NCBI RefSeq assembly: GCF_900312815.1
Contig: NZ_OMPE01000009.1
Span: forward strand, 744,001 to 808,000
Length of the DNA stretch: 64,000 nucleotides
Origin: Aquimarina sp. AU474
GTDB lineage: Bacteria > Bacteroidota > Bacteroidia > Flavobacteriales > Flavobacteriaceae
Reading direction: 5' to 3'
The position numbers were made by a program, and so were the translations under genes. Below, piece by piece: positions 28,635 through 37,964 of this stretch. Position 1 is the stretch's first letter; every line of letters begins with the position of its first letter. The notes beneath the pieces were generated by a model. That model was given only the letters and a program-made list of their open reading frames with translations, ran no database searches and was not told the origin of the DNA.

Positions 28635-29330
28635 TTATTTATTAAAGTGCTCTTCTAATTCTTTTAGCGTTTCTTGTGAAGTTGCTAAATCTTTAACTAC
28701 CTCTCCTTTATCTAGCACTACAATACGTTCGCACACTTCGGTAACATGCATAAGATCGTGGCTAGATACCAAAACAGTAACTTCTGGGTCTGCCGCCAAT
28801 TCTTTAATAATTTTTTTTAGTCGTATTTGAGTAGTTGGATCTAAATTAGCAAAAGGTTCATCCAAAATCACAACCTCGGGTTTACCTATAAGTGCTGCTA
28901 TGATACCTACTTTTTTCTGATTTCCTTTAGAGAGGTCTCGAAGGTATTTTTTTTGTCCTAAAATCTCATCATGGAAAAAATCCTGAAATTCTGCTAATAA
29001 TGAATCAACATCAGCTTTATTTTCGCCTCTTAATTCTCCTATGAAATAAAAATACTCTTCGGCTGTTAGATATCCTATCAAGAATGTTTCATCAATAAAA
29101 GCAGACGTAACGGCTTTCCAGTCTTCGCTAAGATTTACCTTAATACCATTGTTCTCTATATGTCCCGTTGTAGGCTGAATTAAATCCAAAAGTGCACTAA
29201 ATAAAGTTGTTTTACCTGCACCATTATTTCCAACAAGGCCAAAACTATTTCCTTTATGGATTTCTAAATGCTCAATGTTTAAGACTGTATTTCCTGTATA
29301 TGTTTTAGTAAGATTATGTACTGATATCAT
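28635..29330 (-). CDS. ABC transporter ATP-binding protein
   Basis: The protein has 231 residues. Walker A is GNNGAGKTT, the signature loop LSKGNQKKVG, Walker B VVILDEPFANLDP and the switch region VLVSSHDL. It powers the membrane partner encoded 5 nt upstream (DUF5687). The substrate cannot be told; the pairing resembles export or antimicrobial-peptide type systems, but this is not shown by sequence. Confidence 0.93.
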   Translation of the reverse strand: MISVHNLTKTYTGNTVLNIEHLEIHKGNSFGLVGNNGAGKTTLFSALLDLIQPTTGHIENNGIKVNLSEDWKAVTSAFIDETFLIGYLTAEEYFYFIGELRGENKADVDSLLAEFQDFFHDEILGQKKYLRDLSKGNQKKVGIIAALIGKPEVVILDEPFANLDPTTQIRLKKIIKELAADPEVTVLVSSHDLMHVTEVCERIVVLDKGEVVKDLATSQETLKELEEHFNK

Positions 29331-29335
29331 TATTC

Positions 29336-30811
29336 TTAATTTTTTTGTTTATATGCCGCTATGGTCTTATACTTTTCTGTTCTATATATTTTTTCAATTT
29401 TATTGAATACTGCATCCTTAAATGCAAAACCTGCAATTCCTGCAATAGTTACCAATGCATATCCCGCATAAGGACTATACGCATAATGTCCTATTGCATA
29501 TAAAATCATTGGTAATGCCATTTTTGGCAGAGAAAGCAATAATGTTTTGGTATTAAAGGCTTGTTTATCTCCAAAGGCTTTTTTATTACTCGTAAGATCA
29601 ATCGGTGTTTTAACATAGGCTCCAGCCCATAAAACCACATGAGAATTAACTCCTATATTATAAATTGAAGCTACAATTATTGCCAAATACACATCCCATC
29701 CAAAATACAAATACCCAGATGCCAATACTGTAGATATTAAAGTCGCGATAACCATTAACCACCATTTTGAAGACAAATACTCTTTGTATTTAATATTTTG
29801 ACTCATCATTAACGGATAATACGAGCTATCCCAACTAGGTACAAATTGGCCAAAGCTTAGCAGAAAGCCACCTGTAACAAAAATAGCTGCAAAAATTCTC
29901 CAGACCGGACCATCGTATACTTCTACAGCTCCTGTGAAAAATAACAGTCCATAAAAAAGGAATAAAAAACTCACCAAAACTGTAGACTTAGCTCTTTTAT
30001 TTCTTTTGATTAGTTTGATATCATTTTTAAGAAATGTTGCTGTTTTCCCAAATCTGTTTAACCAATCCAGGTTTTCGGTCTTTATATCTTTGGATTTTGA
30101 AGCTAATCCAGCATCCAGATATAAATCAGACACAAAAGATTTAAACGAAAGAACTAATAAGATTACAAGAATTGTTATTGGCACCAAAACAATAAGCCAT
30201 GAGTTATACAACCCTTCAAAGAACGGAGCTGTATAGGTTGTAATATCAAAGTAACCAAAATACTGTAGTCCTATAAAAATTGCCACTATACCGCCTACCA
30301 AAAAGATAAGATTATCTTTTTTATTCAACAGTATGTTTAAAAAGTTGTTAGAGTAAATAATTGCTATCAATCCAAGATTCCAGAGTAAAACATTACCAAC
30401 AGGGTGGTTTCCTTTGGCCACTAACAGTATTGAAAAAGGTACGAAAAAGAAAGCATGCACGATATTAAAAAACGAAAATGCCGTTTTACCAAAAGCATAT
30501 GAAACAATCTTCTTTTTCTTAAATGGTAAAAGTAATAGTGGTTTAATATTAATGATAGGCATTTTTTGGAGTGCATACCTAAATATTAGATCTGCAATCA
30601 TCCAATAGATTAAAAATCTATTTACTACCTCTAATGGATCAAGGCACAATTCTTTTTTAATATAGAAAAAAGCTCCAGCTCCTCCAGAAATCATCATTAT
30701 GATAAGCCATACTGCCCAAAATCCCATAAAAAGCTTCATAAAAAGCCCAGAACTTAGAGAGGCTGATCTCCAAAAGGATTTCCATTGTAAGGTAATAAAG
30801 TGTTTAAACAT
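29336..30811 (-). CDS. DUF5687-type ABC transporter membrane subunit
   Basis: The protein has 491 residues with about 12 membrane helices, two halves separated by a cytoplasmic stretch around residues 240-275 (DWLNRFGKTATFLKNDIKLI). It matches the DUF5687 family found next to ABC ATPases in Bacteroidota. It is the first gene of a two-gene operon with the ATPase. The transported compound is unknown. Confidence 0.8.
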   Translation of the reverse strand: MFKHFITLQWKSFWRSASLSSGLFMKLFMGFWAVWLIIMMISGGAGAFFYIKKELCLDPLEVVNRFLIYWMIADLIFRYALQKMPIINIKPLLLLPFKKKKIVSYAFGKTAFSFFNIVHAFFFVPFSILLVAKGNHPVGNVLLWNLGLIAIIYSNNFLNILLNKKDNLIFLVGGIVAIFIGLQYFGYFDITTYTAPFFEGLYNSWLIVLVPITILVILLVLSFKSFVSDLYLDAGLASKSKDIKTENLDWLNRFGKTATFLKNDIKLIKRNKRAKSTVLVSFLFLFYGLLFFTGAVEVYDGPVWRIFAAIFVTGGFLLSFGQFVPSWDSSYYPLMMSQNIKYKEYLSSKWWLMVIATLISTVLASGYLYFGWDVYLAIIVASIYNIGVNSHVVLWAGAYVKTPIDLTSNKKAFGDKQAFNTKTLLLSLPKMALPMILYAIGHYAYSPYAGYALVTIAGIAGFAFKDAVFNKIEKIYRTEKYKTIAAYKQKN

Positions 30812-30872
30812 AGTTGAAGAATTTTAAAGAAGTAGAAATCACTTCGTATACTATTTAGTACTGTAAACTTCA

Positions 30873-30887
30873 ATTTTGTTACAAAAT
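30873..30887. promoter_or_regulatory. 15-bp palindrome in divergent region
   Basis: ATTTTGT-T-ACAAAAT is a perfect 7-bp inverted repeat around one base. It lies between the divergent ABC permease gene and the flavin/2Fe-2S reductase gene, 30 nt upstream of the latter's -33 box. It is a candidate operator. Confidence 0.35.
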
Positions 30888-30916
30888 AGATTTAGATAAT
30901 TTTATCTTAAAACGTA

Positions 30917-30944
30917 TTTGCTCTTAAAGCATTTGTTATTTTTG
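30917..30944 (+). promoter_or_regulatory. Promoter of the flavin/2Fe-2S reductase gene
   Basis: The -33 TTTG is at 30917-30920 and the -7 box TATTTTTG at 30937-30944, with a 16-nt spacer (a little short). The start codon at 30960 follows 15 nt later, giving a short leader. Confidence 0.6.
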
Positions 30945-30959
30945 CGAAAAATTACCGTA

Positions 30960-32012
30960 ATGCCAGATTTTCATAAACTATCTATACAACATATCACAAG
31001 AGAGACATCTCAAGCTGTTTCGATAACTTTTGATGTTCCCTCAGCACTAAAAGAAACTTACACTTTTATTCCGGGGCAATATATCACGATAAAAACTGAA
31101 ATTAAAGGAACAGAAGTTCGTCGAGCTTATTCTATATGTAGTTCTTCAAAGAGTGGAGAACTTAAAGTAGCAGTCAAAGAAATTAAAGATGGTACTTTTT
31201 CTGTAATTGCAAATAACGAATTAAAAGTAGGCGACATATTAGAAGTACACCCTCCAGAGGGTCAGTTTCTTCTTAATACCGGTACAAGTGCGGGCAATAC
31301 ATACACAGCATTTGCAGCAGGTAGTGGAATCACCCCAATAATGAGTATGATCAAGTCTGTACTCGAAGAAGAAACTAATGGTCGATTTGTATTAGTATAT
31401 GGAAACAAAACTCCTGAAGATACTATATTTCATAAAGAATTGTTAGAGTTACAAACGGCTTATCCAAATCGTTTATTCATTGAATTTATATACAGCAGAA
31501 GCCAACAGGAACAAGCCCATTTTGGTAGAATAGAAAAGTCTACTGTGAACTATGTTCTCAAAAATAAATTTAAGGACACCACATTTAATGCGTTCTATTT
31601 GTGCGGTCCAGAAGAGATGATTAATACTGTAACCCACATCTTACAAGAAAATGGTGTTGATAAAAACCAAATTCACTTTGAATTATTTACCAGCAGTAGT
31701 GAAGAAACCGAGATTGATGCTGACCTGGAAGGGAAAACTTCGGTTACCCTTATAGTCGATGATGAAGAGTTTAATTTTATAATGGATCAGAAAAAAACCT
31801 TACTTGATGCTGCCTTAATCGAGGATATAGATGCTCCTTATTCGTGTCAAGGAGGTGTATGTAGTTCCTGTATTTGTAGAATTTCTGAAGGAGAAGCTAT
31901 TATGGAAAAAAACAGTATTCTTACCGATGGTGAAATAGCCGAAGGCCTGGTTTTAGCGTGCCAAGCACATCCTACTTCGGGGTCTATAAAGGTTGATTTT
32001 GATGATGTTTAA
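30960..32012 (+). CDS. Ferredoxin-NADP reductase-like flavoprotein with C-terminal 2Fe-2S domain
   Basis: I chose the ATG at 30960 (350 residues) because MPDFHKLSIQHI begins the beta-barrel and the upstream 14 codons overlap the promoter. FAD-binding RRAYSICSS and the NAD(P)-binding GSGITPIMSMIK and FYLCGPEEM are followed by a plant-type ferredoxin domain (about 265-350) with the cluster ligands C-x4-C-x2-C (SCQGGVCSSC) and the last Cys in VLACQAHP. It resembles PaaE/phenylacetate-CoA oxygenase reductases, but no paa genes are nearby, so the electron acceptor is unknown. Confidence 0.88.
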   Translation: MPDFHKLSIQHITRETSQAVSITFDVPSALKETYTFIPGQYITIKTEIKGTEVRRAYSICSSSKSGELKVAVKEIKDGTFSVIANNELKVGDILEVHPPEGQFLLNTGTSAGNTYTAFAAGSGITPIMSMIKSVLEEETNGRFVLVYGNKTPEDTIFHKELLELQTAYPNRLFIEFIYSRSQQEQAHFGRIEKSTVNYVLKNKFKDTTFNAFYLCGPEEMINTVTHILQENGVDKNQIHFELFTSSSEETEIDADLEGKTSVTLIVDDEEFNFIMDQKKTLLDAALIEDIDAPYSCQGGVCSSCICRISEGEAIMEKNSILTDGEIAEGLVLACQAHPTSGSIKVDFDDV

Positions 32013-32059
32013 TAAACCCTAAATGCTACTTAATCTGCATTAAGACTTCGAAAAATCAA

Positions 32060-33118
32060 TTATAAACTATTTATCTTTTGCAATACTTTTTCTGGTGAAA
32101 TTGTGGACATCACTTTTTCATAGCCTTCAGGAACTTTATTACCATAGATAGATGTTGGAATTTGGTCATACTTAGCCAAATTTGGCAAAATAGCATCTTC
32201 TTCTTGTTGTCCAAAAGGCATAAAACCAGCAAAGGGATGTGTTACTCCCCATAAAGTAATGGTTCTCACGCCATACATTGCAGCAAGGTGAGCATTACCA
32301 CTATCCATAGACAACATAATATCTAGATTACCTATTAATTTCAATTCATCTTCAAAGGGTAATTTGCCAACAACATTAACTACATTGTTATATTTAGATG
32401 CTATATTATTTAAAATATCAGATTCTCGCTTTCCTCCCCCGAATAAGAAAATTTCGAAGCGATCCTCAAGATCCAATGTTTCGATTACTTCAATCATTAA
32501 CTCCAAAGGATACGTTTTGCTCTCATATTGAGCAAAAGGAGCTATTCCTAACCATTTTTTGGTAGAATCTTGAGTTAAAGAAACAATATTAGGTGTTAAC
32601 GATTTCTTTGCAGGAAATTTATGATGGCTTAGATCGATCGGATATCCCAATCCTTCAAAAACATCTGCATATCGTTGATGCGTAGTTTTTAACTGCTTGA
32701 AATCCTTATTTGTCGACCTGGTTAATGCTTTTTTTTCTGCTCTGCCTTTATCAATTTGTACAACTTTTATTCCTTTAATTGAAAAAAAAGCTTTCAAGAC
32801 ATTCGATCTTAACACATTATGTAAGTCTGCAACAGCATTAACTCCTAACCGGCGAAGTTCTTTACTCAATCTATTTAACCCTAGAATTCCTTTATGATTT
32901 CCTGTAACATCGGCATGATAGATTTCTAGGTTTTCTATATCTGAAAAAATAGGTTCAAAGAATTTTCGAGTAAGTACCGTAAGCTTCACATCGGGATATG
33001 TCGCTCTAAATGTTCGTAAAACAGGAACGGTCATTGCTACATCTCCCATGGCGGATAAACGAATTACTAAAACATTCGTTTCAGGTAATTTGGTAGTATT
33101 ACCACTACTTTTCCCCAC
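32060..33118 (-). CDS. Glycosyltransferase family 9 (heptosyltransferase-like)
   Basis: The protein has 352 residues. The N-terminus (VLVIRLSAMGDVAMTVPVL) is the GT9 signature of ADP-heptose:LPS heptosyltransferases. The donor-binding region contains LFGGGKRE and SMDSGNAHLAAMYGVRTI, with the conserved D-S-G-x-x-H. It likely adds a core sugar to lipid A-core at the inner face of the membrane. It overlaps the DUF4254 gene by 14 nt, suggesting translational coupling. Confidence 0.9.
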   Translation of the reverse strand: MGKSSGNTTKLPETNVLVIRLSAMGDVAMTVPVLRTFRATYPDVKLTVLTRKFFEPIFSDIENLEIYHADVTGNHKGILGLNRLSKELRRLGVNAVADLHNVLRSNVLKAFFSIKGIKVVQIDKGRAEKKALTRSTNKDFKQLKTTHQRYADVFEGLGYPIDLSHHKFPAKKSLTPNIVSLTQDSTKKWLGIAPFAQYESKTYPLELMIEVIETLDLEDRFEIFLFGGGKRESDILNNIASKYNNVVNVVGKLPFEDELKLIGNLDIMLSMDSGNAHLAAMYGVRTITLWGVTHPFAGFMPFGQQEEDAILPNLAKYDQIPTSIYGNKVPEGYEKVMSTISPEKVLQKINSL

Positions 33119-33713
33119 GCAATACAGGATTTAGCTCATCATCATTATACATTTTCATCTGTTTATAGACTTTCATGTATTTATCTCCATTTTCGATATC
33201 ATTCAATAATGTATCTATCGCTGTTGATAAATCAACACGTTGTTCTAATAATACATTTAATTTTGCCTCACAAGTTGTTTTATGGTCTACTGACGCTTCT
33301 TCTCTAATCGTTTCTTGGTGCATATGATATACTTTAAGCGCCAAGATAGATAATCTATCAACTCCCCAAGCAGGACTCTCCGTATTTATGGCAGCATCAC
33401 TTTTTGGTGTGATTGCTTTATACTTTTCTAAGAAATAACTATCTATATACTCTACCATATCGGTACGATCCTGATTAGAAGCATCAATTTGTCTTTTAAG
33501 CTTTAATGCAGCCACAGGATCAATCTCCGGATCACGTATAATATCTTCATAATGCCATTGTACGGTATCGATCCAACATTTTCGATATAGTAGATGTTCT
33601 AGAACTTGTGATTTACTATCATATGGATTAGAGAATTCTTGATCAACTTGATCGATTATGTGATATTGATCAATAACTTCTTTAAAAATTTTGTTTGCTT
33701 TATCGGTAAACAT
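33105..33713 (-). CDS. DUF4254 family protein
   Basis: The protein has 202 residues, mainly helical and soluble. It matches DUF4254, a family commonly located beside GT9 genes in Bacteroidota (for example DYIIDQVDQE-like N-terminus; CWIDTVQWHYEDIIRDPEID; DRLSILALKVYHMHQE). No catalytic motif can be assigned. The 14-nt overlap with the GT9 gene argues for joint function, possibly in LPS-core assembly. Confidence 0.82.
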   Translation of the reverse strand: MFTDKANKIFKEVIDQYHIIDQVDQEFSNPYDSKSQVLEHLLYRKCWIDTVQWHYEDIIRDPEIDPVAALKLKRQIDASNQDRTDMVEYIDSYFLEKYKAITPKSDAAINTESPAWGVDRLSILALKVYHMHQETIREEASVDHKTTCEAKLNVLLEQRVDLSTAIDTLLNDIENGDKYMKVYKQMKMYNDDELNPVLRGEK

Positions 33714-33742
33714 ACTGAACTATCGTTTTTCTAAAATGTCTA

Positions 33743-33750
33743 CAAAGGTA
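33743..33750 (-). promoter_or_regulatory. -7 promoter box (TACCTTTG) for DUF4254-GT9
   Basis: This is a perfect TAnnTTTG on the minus strand, 29 nt before the DUF4254 start. No clear -33 match is seen. Confidence 0.5.
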
Positions 33751-33777
33751 TTATATTTTACGATAGGATTAGGCATC

Positions 33778-34698
33778 TTAAAACAACAACATCGTAAAAG
33801 GAATTAATACAAATACCCAGATGTTAATTTCTTTGGCCAGCACATTATAATTGGTTTCTAAATAAGTTGTACCAATTATCGCGAGAGGAGTTGCAATAAA
33901 AAACAATTCTGATGTATTTTTCTCCGGTGCGACTATTCCAATTCCGACGGCGAGAATCAAATACACAATCATTAACCTTAGTATAGGCTTTAGGTTTGCC
34001 GTTTTACGACTATACTTGATCAGGTATATCGAAAGAAAGAATACTATACATATCGACAATATACCTATCGAAAATAATTGATCTTTAACCAGGTAATTTT
34101 GAAACGAAAATGAAACGGGGTCTACATAATCCGTCACCGTAAAAAAAGAATCGTAAAAGAGTAATGTAAAGCAATTTGCGAAGGTATACACCGTAACAAT
34201 CCCAATCAAAGGAATAATCCAGTTTCTATAATTTTTAGGTTCAAAATAAAAAACACCAAAAAACACCAAAAAAATAAAGCCAATACTCCAAAAATAGGCA
34301 AGCGATGCAATTCCGATACAAAGAGATGCATTAAAAATTTTAGCCTTCATATGCTTTTCATCTCTTAGCCGAAGTATATTTCTTAATCCTAAAACTACTA
34401 ACCCAGAAGCCAGCAATATATTGATGTCTGTTAAAGAATTAAGTAGTATGCCAGTTAAAAAAGCATATAACAATATGGTATACGTTCCCTTATAGGTAAG
34501 GTCGTTTTTCTGAACTAGAAAATTAAGCAGTAACATGGGGAGTATATACAGTATAATCCCTGCTAAAATTAAAAAAATAGATTCACTTTGGAGCACAACT
34601 CCTTTTTTATAATGCGCAATACCCAAGAGTAAAAGCATATATATTGCAATTGCAATATAATTTATGGGTTTTGATTTACTAAAAAAGCTTGATAACAC
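33778..34698 (-). CDS. DUF6427 multi-pass membrane protein
   Basis: The protein has 306 residues with about nine to ten hydrophobic helices and short loops (YIAIAIYMLLLLGIAHYKKG at the N-terminus). It fits the DUF6427 family seen in flavobacteria next to purD and DUF4254. Function is unknown. It lies upstream of DUF4254 in the same direction, with a separate promoter between them. Confidence 0.72.
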   Translation of the reverse strand: MLSSFFSKSKPINYIAIAIYMLLLLGIAHYKKGVVLQSESIFLILAGIILYILPMLLLNFLVQKNDLTYKGTYTILLYAFLTGILLNSLTDINILLASGLVVLGLRNILRLRDEKHMKAKIFNASLCIGIASLAYFWSIGFIFLVFFGVFYFEPKNYRNWIIPLIGIVTVYTFANCFTLLFYDSFFTVTDYVDPVSFSFQNYLVKDQLFSIGILSICIVFFLSIYLIKYSRKTANLKPILRLMIVYLILAVGIGIVAPEKNTSELFFIATPLAIIGTTYLETNYNVLAKEINIWVFVLIPFTMLLF

Positions 34699-34718
34699 TA
34701 CTATTTTTTATATTTTTG
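34689..34718 (+). promoter_or_regulatory. Promoter of the DUF6341 gene
   Basis: The -33 TTG is at 34689-34691, followed by a 19-nt spacer and the -7 box TATTTTTG at 34711-34718. The start codon is 82 nt downstream, so the transcript has a leader of roughly 75 nt. The -33 element lies within the first codons of the divergent DUF6427 gene. Confidence 0.65.
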
Positions 34719-34799
34719 CCGTGGACAATATTTTTTGGTCCCAAATTATTGAAGAACTAATTTAGTGTATATTTTTATACCACACTCATAAATTGAATT

Positions 34800-35030
34800 A
34801 TGAAAGAATTATTTGAAGCTATCGAGTCTCTTTTCGTAAATGTATTGTTTATCCCTATGGATGCCCTAAGGGCATTAGAATTAGAAAGTTGGGGGATTGC
34901 CAATATTATAAACTGGTTGTTTATGTTAATTGGTTTTGTTGCTTTTTTCTATTGGATGAAAGAATTAAAGAGTTTTAATGATAATAATGAAGAAAACAGA
35001 GATCCTAAGGCGCATTCGTTCTTAGATTAA
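34800..35030 (+). CDS. DUF6341 small membrane protein
   Basis: The protein has 76 residues with one or two hydrophobic segments (FVNVLFIPMDALRALELE and INWLFMLIGFVAFFYWM) and an acidic C-terminus. I recognise it as the small DUF6341 family that accompanies purD and DUF6427 in flavobacteria. The function is unknown. A strong convergent terminator follows. Confidence 0.75.
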   Translation: MKELFEAIESLFVNVLFIPMDALRALELESWGIANIINWLFMLIGFVAFFYWMKELKSFNDNNEENRDPKAHSFLD

Positions 35031-35086
35031 TCTATTTCTTTATTTCAAAAAGAGTTTAATAGTATACTTTTATTTAAGTATATTAT

Positions 35087-35122
35087 AAAAGCGCATATAG
35101 GATTTATCTTATATGCGCTTTT
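35087..35122. terminator. Bidirectional terminator between DUF6341 and purD
   Basis: A perfect 13-bp stem (AAAAGCGCATATA / TATATGCGCTTTT; 35087-35099 with 35110-35122) has a 10-nt loop. T-rich sequence lies on both strands next to the stem. It serves the convergent genes. Confidence 0.88.
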
Positions 35123-35148
35123 ATTATTATTGTTCTGTTCTATAGAGA

Positions 35149-36420
35149 TTACAAATCAAATCCCAGGTCCTTACGGTAATACATTTTATCAAAATGCAAT
35201 TTTTCTATATTTTGATACGATTTTTTTAATGCTTGTCTAAAGTCCTTATCCAAAGAAGTAATGGCTATTACTCTACCTCCATTGGTTACCACATGACCAT
35301 TATCAATTTTTGTTCCAGCATGAAAAACGATAGAATCCGAAATTTCTTGAATACCTGAAATTCCCTTTCCTTTTTCATAAGCTTCAGGGTATCCTCCTGA
35401 TACTGTCATTACAGTAGCGGCACTCCTTTCATCAATTTCTAAATCAACAGTATTCAAAGATTGATTGCCAACATGTCTAAAGAGTTTCACCAAATCCGTT
35501 TTTACCCTAGGTAATACTGCTTCGGTTTCTGGGTCTCCCATTCGTACATTATATTCGATTACTTTTGGATCATCCCCAACTTTTATTAACCCTATAAAAA
35601 TAAAGCCTTTATAATCGATATTCTCTTTTGCCAATCCATTAACGGTAGGTTTAACAATGTTACTTTCGATCTTATCCATAAGTGCTAGATCAGCAAAAGG
35701 AACTGGCGAGATTGCTCCCATACCTCCTGTATTAAGACCAGTATCCCCTTCACCAATACGTTTATAATCTTTTGCGGTGGGTAGTGTTACATAATTTTTA
35801 CCATCAGTAAGCACAAATACACTTAATTCAATACCATCCAAAAATTCTTCGATCACTACTTTCTCACTTGCCACTCCAAATTTCTTATTGGTCAGCATGT
35901 TTTCAAGTTCTTTTTTAGCTTCTTCAATATCCTGAAGTATCAACACTCCTTTTCCCGCTGCTAATCCATCTGCTTTTAATACATAAGGAGCATTAAGAGT
36001 CTCTAAAAATTTCTTTCCTTCCTCTACGTTTGCTTGAGTAAAACTTTGGTAAGCAGCAGTTGGAATATCATGTCTAATTAAAAATTGTTTCGCATACTCT
36101 TTGCTTCCTTCAAGTTGCGCTCCTTCTTTTGAAGGGCCAATAACCACAACATCTTTTAATGCATCATCTTGAGCAAAAAAATCACTAATCCCCTGAACTA
36201 ATGGATCCTCTGGACCTACCACAACCATGGTTATTTCTTCTTTTAGCACAAGTGATTTAATGGCAGGGAAATCCGTTACTGCTACTGCAACATTTGTTGC
36301 TATTGCATCTGTTCCTGCATTACCTGGTGCAACAAATAATTGATCGCATAGTTCACTTTGTGCTATTTTGTAGGCAAAAGTATGTTCTCTCCCTCCTGAT
36401 CCAAGTACTAAAATATTCAT
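35149..36420 (-). CDS. purD: Phosphoribosylamine-glycine ligase
   Basis: The protein has 423 residues, the usual length. The N-terminus LVLGSGGREHTFAYKI and PGNAGTD are GARS-family motifs; the ATP-grasp core shows YVLKADGLAAGKGVLI, NTGGMGAISPVP and VIEYNVRMGDPETEAVLP. It performs the second step of purine synthesis, joining glycine to 5-phosphoribosylamine with ATP. It is monocistronic with a -7 box upstream and a terminator downstream. Confidence 0.98.
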   Translation of the reverse strand: MNILVLGSGGREHTFAYKIAQSELCDQLFVAPGNAGTDAIATNVAVAVTDFPAIKSLVLKEEITMVVVGPEDPLVQGISDFFAQDDALKDVVVIGPSKEGAQLEGSKEYAKQFLIRHDIPTAAYQSFTQANVEEGKKFLETLNAPYVLKADGLAAGKGVLILQDIEEAKKELENMLTNKKFGVASEKVVIEEFLDGIELSVFVLTDGKNYVTLPTAKDYKRIGEGDTGLNTGGMGAISPVPFADLALMDKIESNIVKPTVNGLAKENIDYKGFIFIGLIKVGDDPKVIEYNVRMGDPETEAVLPRVKTDLVKLFRHVGNQSLNTVDLEIDERSAATVMTVSGGYPEAYEKGKGISGIQEISDSIVFHAGTKIDNGHVVTNGGRVIAITSLDKDFRQALKKSYQNIEKLHFDKMYYRKDLGFDL

Positions 36421-36449
36421 GATAACGTGTAGCTTTAATTTTAATGCGT

Positions 36450-36457
36450 CAAAAATA
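36450..36457 (-). promoter_or_regulatory. -7 promoter box (TATTTTTG) of purD
   Basis: This perfect minus-strand TAnnTTTG box lies 29 nt upstream of the purD start. No PurR-type or riboswitch structure was recognised in the 120-nt gap. Confidence 0.5.
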
Positions 36458-36540
36458 GTTTATTCAAGGTTGTGGTACTAATAGTTTTTATGAAAAACTT
36501 TAGTTCTAACGTAATATTTTCGGAGAATTATGAAAACTAT

Positions 36541-37839
36541 TTATTTTTCTAGCGCAGGCTCATTTCTAATAATTCTACTACTCAAAATGCTCCTCTTTTT
36601 TAATAATAAAGGGATAATAATAGAAAAGAATACAATACCATTAAATCTTACGAGCATGGATTCAAAAAACAATGATATAAAAAGTACTAGAAAGACCGAA
36701 AATTCATTTTTACTTCTATTCATTCTAAGAGCCAACAGCACAAAAATGCAAATTAAGACACTAAAACCTAAAACTCCTGTTTGTAGAAATGTTTGTAAAA
36801 ACTGATTATGGGCGTTGTATTTATTGTTATAATTATGAAAGTAATTTAGTTCCTTATATTTTTCTATTAGAGCATCGTTAGTATCTCCTACGCCGTATCC
36901 CAACAAGGGAGCTTCTTTTATTAATTGTATACTTGCATTCCATGTTAATAATCTTGATTTTTCAACAGTTATACTATTCATTCCAAACGTATTTCGGAAG
37001 CCGGCTACATTAGTATAAAAATCAAAAACTCTAGGGTTGTTTAGAAATACAATCATTCCTAAAACAAACAAGATAGACATCGTGTATTTTTTACTCTTGT
37101 CCGAAATCTCATAAATTAATAACACACACATAATCGTTAAGATTAAATATGCCGCTATTGATGATAATAAGAAAAGATATAGAAATAGTATAGAAATAAT
37201 CGCAACTTGTACTTTTGACACAAGTTTATTTTTTAAGTAATAACTAAGTACTAATAGTATATATAAGGAAACATAACTTGGATTGACTAATTTTGAAAAC
37301 TCTGCTCTTACAAAATAACTCCATCCTCGTATCAATGAGTTCATGAGATTAGACACACCATCCCAAGAGGTTTCAAAAACACCACCACTTCTTTTTATAT
37401 ATTCGAACACATCATAGGCACCAATGGCAAAGTTTATAAAAAAGGATACTATTAGACCCATAAGCAAGAAATCAAAGAGTTTTCTAACCGTAGATGCATC
37501 TTCTTTAACAAATAGAAAAATTAATGGGAAAAACAGCAATGATAAAGAACGTTGAATAAGGTTCATCCCATCAGAAATATTATCTGTGTAAATCAAACTC
37601 AACACTATAATTACAAAATAAAGAGGGAAAAGTAACAATGCCTTATTATCTAAAACAAACTTTTTATTTGATTTAAATACATTAATCATTCCCAATATAA
37701 TGGAAATTATAAAAAATGGAGTAGGGAGATTAATTCCGAGAGGTAATAAAAAAAAAGCAGTATACAGGCTATTCCAAAATATGGTAAGCACCAAATTGTT
37801 TTTATCTCTGTAAAACATTTCGGTTAACCTAAATCTCAT
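36541..37839 (-). CDS. O-antigen ligase/polymerase family membrane protein
   Basis: The protein has 432 residues with about 11-12 membrane helices. The large periplasmic loop (about 285-360) contains the Wzy_C/WaaL signature: LLGYGVGDTNDAL and then NAHNQFLQTFLQTGVLGF. Such proteins join polysaccharide to lipid A-core or polymerise repeat units at the periplasmic face. It is the most distal gene of the polysaccharide locus. A second member of the family lies at 62588-63829. Confidence 0.85.
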   Translation of the reverse strand: MRFRLTEMFYRDKNNLVLTIFWNSLYTAFFLLPLGINLPTPFFIISIILGMINVFKSNKKFVLDNKALLLFPLYFVIIVLSLIYTDNISDGMNLIQRSLSLLFFPLIFLFVKEDASTVRKLFDFLLMGLIVSFFINFAIGAYDVFEYIKRSGGVFETSWDGVSNLMNSLIRGWSYFVRAEFSKLVNPSYVSLYILLVLSYYLKNKLVSKVQVAIISILFLYLFLLSSIAAYLILTIMCVLLIYEISDKSKKYTMSILFVLGMIVFLNNPRVFDFYTNVAGFRNTFGMNSITVEKSRLLTWNASIQLIKEAPLLGYGVGDTNDALIEKYKELNYFHNYNNKYNAHNQFLQTFLQTGVLGFSVLICIFVLLALRMNRSKNEFSVFLVLFISLFFESMLVRFNGIVFFSIIIPLLLKKRSILSSRIIRNEPALEK

Positions 37840-37964
37840 ATTTTTTTGTGTTATATGATTAACTTTACTGGGTTATGATTAATTAGAAACGTATAATGTT
37901 TTAATATATTTTGCAACGAATAACCCTTGTTTACTCACTTTTCACGAAACACCAGTCTTTGGAT

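Noticed and set aside
30918..30959. 14-codon upstream extension of the flavin/2Fe-2S reductase
   Set aside because: It would be encoded by the promoter itself (-33 at 30917, -7 at 30937).
32013..32059. Terminator between the convergent reductase and GT9 genes
   Set aside because: Only a 5-bp AATGC/GCATT repeat with no T-tract was found.
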